NCBI RefSeq assembly: GCF_016429065.1 | Contig: NZ_JAELTX010000059.1 | Coordinates: 1 to 33,477 of the forward strand | From: Pedobacter sp. ASV17 | GTDB lineage: Bacteria > Bacteroidota > Bacteroidia > Sphingobacteriales > Sphingobacteriaceae | DNA: 33,477 nucleotides | Reading direction: 5' to 3' | Shown: positions 17,738 through 25,225 of the stretch, piece after piece | Layout of the letters: every line of letters begins with the position of its first letter | Numbering within the stretch: the first letter of the stretch is position 1 | Translations under genes and position numbers: made by a program | Notes under the pieces: model-generated | What the model was told of the DNA's origin: nothing | The model's input: the letters and a program-made list of their open reading frames with translations, nothing else | Database searches by the model: none

Positions 17738-17761
17738 TTCACTATCCCAAATTCAACGAGG

Positions 17762-17795
17762 TTGATAGCAATTTGAACCAAATTGAAACCCATGG
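17762..17795. promoter_or_regulatory. Candidate operator upstream of lacI-type gene
   Basis: It contains the perfect inverted repeat CAATTTG-AAC-CAAATTG (17769-17785), ending 66 bp before the LacI-type ATG. The surrounding 34 bp (TTGATAGCA at the 5' side, GAAAC at the 3' side) recur with few changes at 27162-27195 upstream of susC, and the AACCAAATT core also occurs at 16661 upstream of the FGE gene. The role as binding site of the adjacent LacI-type protein is inferred. Confidence 0.45.
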
Positions 17796-17851
17796 CCTTT
17801 GCTTGTCGCTAATTTTGTTATTGCTAATGATGGCATTAAAATGAGGAGGCG

Positions 17852-18859
17852 ATGAGAAAGACAACTTTAAAGCAATTGGCCCACGAACTACAATTATCTA
17901 CTTCGACTATTTCCAGAGCACTATCGGATAATTATCAAATCAGCCAAAAAACCAAGGAAAGGGTAAAACATTATGCCATAGAACGACGCTATACCGTAAA
18001 CCGGTATGCCAAAAGTTTACGGGAAGGAAATACCAAAACCATTGGTGTGGTAATTTGTGCCATGGATAAACCTTTTATGGCACAGGTGCTCAACGGGGTT
18101 TACGATGGTTGTAATGAAGCAGGCTACCAATTTTTGGTGATGCAAAGCAAAGGCAGTTTTACGGCAGAAAAAGAATGTGTAGAGCGACTATTGCACAATG
18201 GTATTGATGGTTTATTGATTTCGCCAAGCTTTAATAGTTTTGATTTAGGTTATTTGGTGGAGCAACAGGCTAAAGGTTTACCTATTGTGTTGTTTGACCG
18301 AATCAGTCGGCAGATTAAAACGCACCAAGTGGCGGTAGATAATTTTTTGGGAGCACAAACTTCGGCCAAGTATCTTTTAGACAAAGGCATGAAAAGGGTG
18401 CTGGTGATTGGTTGCTTGGAAGAGGTATGGTTAAGCAGGGAGCGGGTAGAGGGCTTTTTAAGTACCATGGATTTACTCACTGCAAATGAACATGAGTGCG
18501 AAGTGGTTAACGTGGATCCTACACATAGGGAACAGCTTGCGCAACAATTGGAAAAAGTATTTGTCAAGCGATTAAAAAGCAGGCCCCAATTTGATGCCAT
18601 ATTTGCCACTACTGATACCTTTACCACTACGACCATCAGATGTTTGAATAAATTACAGATCAATATTCCATTGATTGGTTTTTGTAATAGTGAACTTTCC
18701 GATATTCTGATCGGAAATCCGACAAGGATTGTACAGCCCGCTTATCAGGTAGGAATGGCTGCTGTAGGGCAATTGTTGCAGTTAATCAAGCATCCTGCCC
18801 AAACAGATTTTGAAACTATCTATTTGCCTACTAAATTAGAGGAAGGTAACACCATTTAA
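17852..18859 (+). CDS. LacI-family transcriptional regulator
   Basis: A 335-residue regulator. The N-terminal helix-turn-helix and hinge are clear (TTLKQLAHELQLSTSTISRA, residues about 4-23, then QISQKTKERVKHYA and NRYAKSLREGNTKTIGVV). From about residue 60 it has the periplasmic-binding-protein-like sensor (PFMAQVLNGVYDGCNEAGYQ, DGLLISPS, IVLFDRI, DNFLGAQTSAKYLLDKGMKR, DAIFATTDTFT). It probably senses a sugar derived from the polysaccharide and controls the surrounding locus. The ATG at 17852 is preceded by GAGGAGG at 17843, an unusually good Shine-Dalgarno match for this phylum. The DUF4350-like gene follows 24 bp downstream. Confidence 0.92.
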   Translation: MRKTTLKQLAHELQLSTSTISRALSDNYQISQKTKERVKHYAIERRYTVNRYAKSLREGNTKTIGVVICAMDKPFMAQVLNGVYDGCNEAGYQFLVMQSKGSFTAEKECVERLLHNGIDGLLISPSFNSFDLGYLVEQQAKGLPIVLFDRISRQIKTHQVAVDNFLGAQTSAKYLLDKGMKRVLVIGCLEEVWLSRERVEGFLSTMDLLTANEHECEVVNVDPTHREQLAQQLEKVFVKRLKSRPQFDAIFATTDTFTTTTIRCLNKLQINIPLIGFCNSELSDILIGNPTRIVQPAYQVGMAAVGQLLQLIKHPAQTDFETIYLPTKLEEGNTI

Positions 18860-18883
18860 GAATTAACACTAGATACTCATCCA

Positions 18884-19678
18884 ATGATTAAAATGAAGAA
18901 AGTTAGCATCGCTTTAGTGGCGTTGTTTATGGGTTTAACGGCCTACGCACAAAACGTAACCGTTGATAATTATTACAACAGGGAAACCAGAAAGACAAAA
19001 GATGGTAGAACCGAGGCTTTCCATTATTTATGGACAGACCACGAAATGTCGGGCTTTTCTATTCTTGGGGATATATTTCTGAAGAATGGTGCAAGGGCAT
19101 TGACCACGCTCGCTCAAGAACCTACGGCACAGAACCTTAAAAAAACGGATGTTTATATCATTGTAGACCCTGATCATTTAGGCGATAATCCAAGCCCTAA
19201 CTACATGGATGAGAAGGGTGCGCAAGTTATTGTAGATTGGGTGAAAGCTGGTGGCGTATTGTTATTGATGGGGAACGATGAGGCTAATGCCGATTTAAAG
19301 CACTTTAACATTCTTACAGCAAAATTTGGATTTACCTTCAATAGTGATATTATTTTAGGAGTGAAGGATGACGAGCATTTTGATGATGGTGGACTTTCTA
19401 CCTCGGGAAGCAGTTTGTTTAAAACGTCTAAATATATTTTCATTAAAAATGCGGCATCTATAGCCATTCAGCATACGGCAGGGCCATTGCTTACCACTAA
19501 GGATGGTAAAAATGCAATGGTGACAGTTAAATATGGCAAAGGAGCAGTTTTAGCAGTGGGTGACCCTTGGTTGTATAACGAATATACCAACGGAAGGTTG
19601 CCTGCCAGATTTGAAAACGATAAAGCTGCCGCTGATGTAGCACAATGGCTTTTAGAGCAAGCTAGAAAGGCTAAATAA
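18884..19678 (+). CDS. Secreted DUF4350-like (GATase1-fold) protein
   Basis: A 264-residue protein with a signal peptide; an ATG at 18893 (MKKVSIALVALFMGLTAYA, then QNV) is an equally good start. The mature chain (VTVDNYYNRE, FHYLWTDHEMSGFSILGDIF, TDVYIIVDPDHLG, GAQVIVDWVKAGGVLLLMGN, YGKGAVLAVGDPWLYNEYTN) matches the domain I know as the C-terminal part of Bacteroidetes GH88/GH105 unsaturated-uronyl hydrolases (DUF4350/ThuA-like). Here it stands alone without the hydrolase domain. The catalytic role is unknown; a role in handling unsaturated uronides is inferred from that association and from the GH88 gene in this locus. It is probably co-transcribed with the LacI-type gene. Confidence 0.82.
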   Translation: MIKMKKVSIALVALFMGLTAYAQNVTVDNYYNRETRKTKDGRTEAFHYLWTDHEMSGFSILGDIFLKNGARALTTLAQEPTAQNLKKTDVYIIVDPDHLGDNPSPNYMDEKGAQVIVDWVKAGGVLLLMGNDEANADLKHFNILTAKFGFTFNSDIILGVKDDEHFDDGGLSTSGSSLFKTSKYIFIKNAASIAIQHTAGPLLTTKDGKNAMVTVKYGKGAVLAVGDPWLYNEYTNGRLPARFENDKAAADVAQWLLEQARKAK

Positions 19679-19750
19679 AATTTTAGTTTTTCGAGACTCG
19701 TAAGCCTGTGTGACTGCTGTCTCCTAACGATTGTTAGCATTCTCTTTATA

Positions 19751-20181
19751 ACCTTCTGGTCTATGTCACCACTTCGTGGTTAAAATGAATATGTTGTTTT
19801 TCGTGCTATAGCTATTTCAGTCCTTCGGACTTGGTGTGTGCACAAATATTGGTGGTTGGATAATGATAATCGATGTTTTTTTTTGGAATTGGCATGACCT
19901 TTTAATCTATGTCACCACTTCTTGGTTAAAATGAATATTTTGTTTTTCGTGCTATAGCTATTTCAGTCCTTCGGACTTGGTATGTGCGCAAAATATTGGT
20001 GGCTGGATAATGATAATCGATGTTTTTTGGAATTGGTATGGCCTTTTGGTCTATGTCACCACTTCGTGGTTAAAATGCACATGTTGTTTTTCGTGCTATA
20101 GTCGTTCGGACTTGGTGTGTGCACAAATATTGGTGGCTGGATAATGATAATCGATGTTTTTTTGGAATTAGGATGACCTTT
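19751..20181. repeat. Three-copy tandem repeat of about 145 bp with triloop hairpins
   Basis: Units begin at 19751, 19897 and 20041 and are 146, 144 and 135 bp long; the third lacks 9 bp (CTATTTCAG), and a fragment of the next unit start follows at 20176. Each unit carries up to two small hairpins with the same TTC loop: ACCAC-TTC-GTGGT (19768-19780 in unit 1) and AGTCC-TTC-GGACT (19819-19831). Unit 2 has a decayed first hairpin. No ORF is conserved between units. The array lies between the convergent DUF4350-like gene and the lyase operon. Confidence 0.88.
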
Positions 20182-20194
20182 CGAGCTTAGCGCA

Positions 20195-20342
20195 ACCACG
20201 AAGTGGTGAAATTCTTCTAGCTTTTAATAAGCAAAATTCCCCTAAACCCTGAAAGGGTGACATATTATGGGCGTTAGAAAATAGGCCCTTGGCTATTGTT
20301 GATTTTTTTAAAGGACTTACGAAGTTCTCAAAACTTCGTAAG
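20195..20342. repeat. Cluster of short hairpins downstream of the lyase operon
   Basis: Three further palindromes: ACCAC-GAA-GTGGT (20195-20207, the reverse complement of the hairpin in the tandem array), ACCCT-GAA-AGGGT (20246-20258), and a 10-bp-arm hairpin CTTACGAAGT/ACTTCGTAAG (20316-20342). The last lies just after the end of the - strand lyase operon but is not followed by a clear T-run on that strand, so terminator function is uncertain. No gene is seen in 19679-20359. Confidence 0.7.
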
Positions 20343-20359
20343 CCTGACGATAATCATCA

Positions 20360-21235
20360 TTAATTCAATTTAATGATTCTGATGTTGTCGTGGTAAGCCA
20401 CTCGGGTAAGCACATTGTCGGTCAATATCACATTCCCATTGCTGTCTTCTCCAGCTTCACGGTAAACACCCCATTTAATATATCCCTTTTGCCCATTGGC
20501 TAATTGTGTGCCTGTAAATGTGCGGGCATTTAAATTTTGGAAACGAAGGGTGAAATCCTGTTCCCCTTGGTATTTGGTGTATATTTTGAAATATCCTGTG
20601 TTATCCAAAGTCCATTTCACATCAATACGGAAATCAATCCATTTGTTAATCTGTGAGCGGAAATCGGCAATTACAATACCATTTCCTGTAGCGTCGTATC
20701 TTACCACAATGGCGTGGCGTTTAGTAAGCAATCTTACGGGGACAGGATCGCCACCAGATACTTTTAACTGATAAATATTATCCCCATAGGGAGGATTGGC
20801 AGCATTCCATTGCTCCCAATCTTTTAAGTAAAGACTAAACTCGTAACGACGTTCCTGTCCAGGGAAAAATAGCGCATCGTTGATATTAATGGCATCAGCT
20901 TCGCTACGATAAGCCTCATTAGAATAGTAGTCAGCATTCCCCAAAGTCACTTTGTGCGAAATGGCGTAATTGCCACTGCGGCCTGGACTAAGCAAGCTAA
21001 CGGCATCGGTTGCAGTAGCTTTGGTCGCCACAATATCTGGATAGCCACTATTTAAAGTACCTGTTTCATAGGTTACATTTAAAATGGTATCGCTATTGGT
21101 AATGGTACTGTTTTGTCCACTTGGATTAATAGGCTCTTTTTTCTCTGGTGAAGCGTTTGGATGGTCACTTTTGCCACATGCTGTGCAGGCAATGATGCCC
21201 GCAACAGCTAGATAAATAAAACTCTTCATTTCCAT
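20360..21235 (-). CDS. Heparin-lyase-I-like polysaccharide lyase, lipoprotein
   Basis: A 291-residue predicted lipoprotein (lipobox IIAC, C17) with a Ser/Pro/Asn-rich linker to about residue 50 and a single beta-jelly-roll-like domain. YRSEADAININ, ERRYEFSLYLKDW, NIYQLKVSGG, KWIDFRIDVKWT and KGYIKWGVYR follow the order of conserved strands in the PF14099 polysaccharide lyase family, which includes heparin lyase I (PL13). At about 240 residues the mature domain is shorter than PL13 HepI (about 360), so the exact CAZy family and cut site are unsure. It is the last gene of the GH88-PL12-PL12 operon, 17 bp after the previous stop. Lipidation suggests a surface or periplasmic-membrane enzyme, perhaps making the first cuts. 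Confidence 0.72.
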   Translation of the reverse strand: MEMKSFIYLAVAGIIACTACGKSDHPNASPEKKEPINPSGQNSTITNSDTILNVTYETGTLNSGYPDIVATKATATDAVSLLSPGRSGNYAISHKVTLGNADYYSNEAYRSEADAININDALFFPGQERRYEFSLYLKDWEQWNAANPPYGDNIYQLKVSGGDPVPVRLLTKRHAIVVRYDATGNGIVIADFRSQINKWIDFRIDVKWTLDNTGYFKIYTKYQGEQDFTLRFQNLNARTFTGTQLANGQKGYIKWGVYREAGEDSNGNVILTDNVLTRVAYHDNIRIIKLN

Positions 21236-21252
21236 TTTACCGCTAGTTAGTT

Positions 21253-23220
21253 CTACAATGATTTGATGCTTTTGGTTTTACCGTTAATCGTAACGCTAAG
21301 GTTGATTTGCCCTTTGGAGAAATCATTCCCAGCATTTTCTTTCACACTAATTGCTGGTGCTTTTTGCCCTTGGAAAGGGTAAACCACCGAAACGAAGGTT
21401 TGTGTATTGCCATCGGCCTTGTTTTTCTCAAATACAAAAGCAGGTCGGTCCATTTCCTTTCTATATTCATAGGAAACCTTACTTGGCTCGGCACTTAAAC
21501 TAGCTTGGTCCCTACCTAAATATTGGATGAATAGATTATTGCCATCCGCATAATGAGTTTGTAGGCTATTTCCACCAGCGTTTAAAGTGGCTTTGCTATC
21601 TTCTTTTAAATGAAAATGAACGCCTATTTTTCCAGTGGCTTTTCCAACGGCTTGATCAATAATGATGAAATATTCTTTGTCGACAAAAAGTACCGTACGT
21701 TGGTGCTCAAGTTCAGGGTAGCTTGGGTTTACATAGGTCAGTTGGTCAAGATTAGGACTGGTTTTCCATTGTTTCAATTGCGCTTTGGTAATCACCATGT
21801 TTTTATTGTCGAGGGTTAAGGTGTTGTGCAAACGTGTTTGACGGTACCATTCCCTTTGTTTCATGATTTCGGCATCGCCGCTATACACATATACCCCTGC
21901 ATCAGGCATAAAATTGCGACCGTTTTTCCAAAGCTCAAAAGTACCATTATCAGGTTGGGCATGGAATTCTCCCGGAGGACTAGCCTTTAACACCATCACC
22001 GTTGCAGGGTCTTGCCAAGCATTGCGGAAAGTATAAAAACCTGCGGTGGTTAAGCCTTTAGATAGGAAGTTGGGCGCTTTGCCTTCTTTGCCTTCAGTGG
22101 CAAAATAGCGGATGACTTCATTTTTTGGAAATGCTTCCAGCCAGCTATTGAACTGTCTAAGTCTTACTCTTTTTTCGGCTACCCATGAGTCGCCAAACAT
22201 TGGGGCATTGTAATCTGGGAATAGGATACTGGCAAAAGCCAAAACCATACTTTCTACGGTATTTTTATAAGTTTCTGGGAACTCATGCGCTACATTGGCT
22301 TTTTGCGCAGAGCGATAGGCTTTTAGAAAGATGTCTATCGCGGCAGCGTGATAAACAGGAGAAAGCTCAAACTGCATTCCGTCAGGATATACCTGTTTTT
22401 TAATTTCCGTATTTAACACTTCTATACCACTTTTTCTCCACGCTTGGGCATCTTTAAATTCAGGGAAAGATGCGCCAGCAAACAATACCCTTTGTGCTTC
22501 AAATAGGCGGTGATTACCCACATCGGCGTAATTAGAAGGGAGGTAGTTGGCTTGTTGGTGATAGCTGTTCAAAAAGGCCATTAAAAAAGCGGCATCAAAA
22601 TTTGACGATTTCACGAAAATATCAAAAGTAGGCACTAAACTTTGTATCCTATCTGATACTTCCAAAGGACGCCAAGCAAAACGGTCATTATCTTTCGATA
22701 ATCCCAATGGATTTTTTTTGGCCCAGTCCAAAAACTGAAGCATCCATTCTTTAACGTAGGCCTCATTTTTAGTGCTGTAATAGCTTAAAGCCATGGCTTG
22801 CCACCATCTTACACGGTGTAGTTGCCAACGTACTTCGTTATCTTTTACTGGCCAGTTTTGCCAGTTGATGTCTTTTCCGTAGTCAAAGAAACCATAGCCT
22901 TTATGCGGTTGAAAGCGGTGTAAAAGGGCACTGTCGGCAGTAGCTTTAGTGTTTTTGTTTAAAGGTTGTTTAACATCTATAATGGCTTCCGCATTGCTAA
23001 AGTCGGGTTCTTTTTTGGCGTTTCTAAGTTTGTAGTAGCTCAATAAAGCATCAGCGGCTTTCTCATAGTTGCCAGCTTCAAAGTTCTTTTTTACAACTTC
23101 CAATCCAGGGTAATCCAAGTTGACTACCTGAAAACTCTCTTTGCTAATTTTGCTTTGTGCCTTTGAAAAAAGCACCAATAAACAAAGAGCGCAACATGAT
23201 ATGAATGATTTTTTGTTCAT
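21253..23220 (-). CDS. hepC: Heparinase III-type heparan-sulfate lyase (PL12)
   Basis: A 655-residue secreted lyase (signal to about residue 21, FSKA) that cleaves heparan sulfate by beta-elimination (EC 4.2.2.8). It has the N-terminal alpha/alpha toroid (PF16889) and C-terminal beta-sandwich (heparinase II/III, PF07940). It is strikingly like Pedobacter heparinus heparinase III as I remember it (HRFQPHKGYGFFDYGKDINW, VSDRIQSLVPTF, LKASPPGEFHAQPDNGTFEL). With a constant offset of 4, its H101, N236, Y290 and H420 match the catalytic H105, N240, Y294 and H424 reported for that enzyme. Three ATG-compatible spacings fit, and the start chosen is the first Met of the signal peptide. It follows its paralogue by 13 bp in the same operon. 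Confidence 0.92.
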   Translation of the reverse strand: MNKKSFISCCALCLLVLFSKAQSKISKESFQVVNLDYPGLEVVKKNFEAGNYEKAADALLSYYKLRNAKKEPDFSNAEAIIDVKQPLNKNTKATADSALLHRFQPHKGYGFFDYGKDINWQNWPVKDNEVRWQLHRVRWWQAMALSYYSTKNEAYVKEWMLQFLDWAKKNPLGLSKDNDRFAWRPLEVSDRIQSLVPTFDIFVKSSNFDAAFLMAFLNSYHQQANYLPSNYADVGNHRLFEAQRVLFAGASFPEFKDAQAWRKSGIEVLNTEIKKQVYPDGMQFELSPVYHAAAIDIFLKAYRSAQKANVAHEFPETYKNTVESMVLAFASILFPDYNAPMFGDSWVAEKRVRLRQFNSWLEAFPKNEVIRYFATEGKEGKAPNFLSKGLTTAGFYTFRNAWQDPATVMVLKASPPGEFHAQPDNGTFELWKNGRNFMPDAGVYVYSGDAEIMKQREWYRQTRLHNTLTLDNKNMVITKAQLKQWKTSPNLDQLTYVNPSYPELEHQRTVLFVDKEYFIIIDQAVGKATGKIGVHFHLKEDSKATLNAGGNSLQTHYADGNNLFIQYLGRDQASLSAEPSKVSYEYRKEMDRPAFVFEKNKADGNTQTFVSVVYPFQGQKAPAISVKENAGNDFSKGQINLSVTINGKTKSIKSL

Positions 23221-23233
23221 CTGGTATATTGGT

Positions 23234-25207
23234 TTAAAGTTTTAGTTTGATGTGTTTGATTTTGCCCGCGATATTAACGTTTAAATCAATATTTCCTTGG
23301 GCGATATTGTGTTGAACATTTGGGGTAATTTTTATCATAGGTGCTGCTTTTCCTTGATAAGGATAAACTACGGTGATAAAATTTTGTGCAGTCTCATTAG
23401 CTTTCGGTTTTTCGAATACAAATGCGGTTCTAGGCGTTTCCTTTTGATATTCATAGGATACGAAGCTTTCTTCCTTTTTCAAGCTTGTTTCTTTATTGAA
23501 AGATTGAATTAACAGGTTATTCCCATCAGTGTAGGTGGTATAAACACGGTGATTATTCACGTCAAAAGCTGGTTCGTTATCCTCTTTTAAATTAAAATGG
23601 ATACCCAATGTGCCAGTTTCCTTGCCTGAGGCAACATCCATGATGATGAAATAGCTGTGGTCTACAAATAGCAAAATACGTTGGTGTTGCAAATTTGGAT
23701 AGCTTGGGTTGAGGTAACTCAGTACGTCGAGCGTATCGCTGGTTTGCCATTTTAACAGCTTAGCATCATTCACAATATCCTTATTGTTGAGGGTAAGCGT
23801 TTGATGTGCTTTGGTGCTACGGTACCAATCCCTTTTGGTGTTTTCCTGTCCGCCAACATTAGCATATACAAAGCTTCCCGCATCGGGCGTAAAATTACGG
23901 CCCTTTACCCAAAGCACAAAGTTTCCATTATCAGGTTGTGAGTGGAATCCTGCAGGCGGACCAGCCTTAATTTGCATTACGGTTGCGTTGCTGTTCCATC
24001 CGTTTCTAAAGGCATAAAAGCCGGCGTTGGGTAAAGCACTGGAAAGGTAATTGGGTTTTTCGCCAGCTGCGCCATCGGTAGCATAATATTCAATCACTTT
24101 GTTGTTGGGGAATACTTGTGCCCATTCTTTGTAATTCTTGAGCATTACTTCTTTGTTGGTGGCGAAAGCGTTGCCAAACAAAGGGTAAGTGTAATCCGGA
24201 AACGAGTATTTGCCAACGGCTAGTACCATCTTTTCTACCAATTGGCTATAGCTTTTTGGAAATTCATTGGCAATGCCTGCCAATTGGGCGATTCGTAAAG
24301 CATCCAAGAAAATCTTAATGGTGCCAATGTGATAACCAGGCGAAAGTTCAAATTGTATCCCGTCGGGCAATACTTGTTTTTCAATATCTGCATTGAGTAC
24401 TTCAATCCCACTTTTTCGCCAAGCAGCAGCTTGTTTCAGTTCTGGGAAGTTACTACCAGCATACATCAAATGTAGGGCTTCATACAAGCGATGGTTACCG
24501 ATATCGGTATAATTGGCCATCACATAATTAGCCTGCTCGTCATATGATTTTAAGAACTCCATTAAAAAGGCAGGACTAAATTCTTGGGAGCGAAGGAATA
24601 GGTTGAATAGGCCACTCCAATGATTAAGTCTAAAAGAAACCACAAAAGCTTTCCATGCATAGTCTTTATCATCCGCATAAGCGCCTTGTTTGTTTTTCTT
24701 AATCCAGTCGCGTACCTGAAAAATCCATTCTTTGGCATAGCGCTCATCGCCAGTGCTTCGGTATACTAAACCTAGACTTTCCCAAAAGGCGGTTCTATGC
24801 AAAAAGGTGGTTAGCAATTGGTCTTTCACTGGCCGATATTGCCAGTTAATGTCTTTGCCATAATCGTACGTAGGGTAGCCTTTGTGGGGTTTAAATTGGT
24901 GAAGTAGGATATTGTCTGCCAACTGTTTTGTTTCGGTATTTACCTTTTTGCCAGCAAACTTCAAATGATCGTCGCTGTTAAAATTAAGGTGACGAACCTT
25001 AGTGCGTTCACGATAGTATTGCAACAAAGCACTTGCTGCAGCCTCATATTTAGCTTGTACAAACGCTGCCTTTACTTTTTGTAGGGCTGGGTCATCCAAA
25101 TTGATGTTGGCAAAGCTCTCCTTGGTAATGGCCTGTTCCTGCGCCCAACCATTGTTGGCTAAAACCAATATGGCAATGCAGGTGAAAAATTTTCTTAGCA
25201 AATTCAT
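23234..25207 (-). CDS. Second PL12 heparinase II/III-family lyase, divergent paralogue
   Basis: A 657-residue secreted lyase (signal to about residue 23, NNGWA then QEQ) with the same two-domain layout as its downstream neighbour. The catalytic set is kept: H103, N238 (IGNHRLYEA), Y292 (LSPGYHIG) and H422 (AGFHSQPDNG). The cleft-lining helices differ: where the HepIII-like copy has EVRWQLHRVRWWQAM (about 129-143) and WRPLEVSDRIQS (about 183-194), this copy has LLTTFLHRTAFWESL and WKAFVVSFRLNH. A different sulfation preference or product length is therefore likely (inference). It lies 18 bp after the GH88 stop. The tandem arrangement points to an old duplication. Confidence 0.88.
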   Translation of the reverse strand: MNLLRKFFTCIAILVLANNGWAQEQAITKESFANINLDDPALQKVKAAFVQAKYEAAASALLQYYRERTKVRHLNFNSDDHLKFAGKKVNTETKQLADNILLHQFKPHKGYPTYDYGKDINWQYRPVKDQLLTTFLHRTAFWESLGLVYRSTGDERYAKEWIFQVRDWIKKNKQGAYADDKDYAWKAFVVSFRLNHWSGLFNLFLRSQEFSPAFLMEFLKSYDEQANYVMANYTDIGNHRLYEALHLMYAGSNFPELKQAAAWRKSGIEVLNADIEKQVLPDGIQFELSPGYHIGTIKIFLDALRIAQLAGIANEFPKSYSQLVEKMVLAVGKYSFPDYTYPLFGNAFATNKEVMLKNYKEWAQVFPNNKVIEYYATDGAAGEKPNYLSSALPNAGFYAFRNGWNSNATVMQIKAGPPAGFHSQPDNGNFVLWVKGRNFTPDAGSFVYANVGGQENTKRDWYRSTKAHQTLTLNNKDIVNDAKLLKWQTSDTLDVLSYLNPSYPNLQHQRILLFVDHSYFIIMDVASGKETGTLGIHFNLKEDNEPAFDVNNHRVYTTYTDGNNLLIQSFNKETSLKKEESFVSYEYQKETPRTAFVFEKPKANETAQNFITVVYPYQGKAAPMIKITPNVQHNIAQGNIDLNVNIAGKIKHIKLKL

Positions 25208-25225
25208 GAGGGAGGATAAATAAGC

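Noticed and set aside
19751..20181. Possible CRISPR array
   Set aside because: Units of about 145 bp are repeated over their whole length with no unique spacers, and no cas genes are present.
20316..20342. Hairpin as a terminator of the lyase operon
   Set aside because: The stem is good, but no T-run follows on the - strand, so it is listed as a repeat only.
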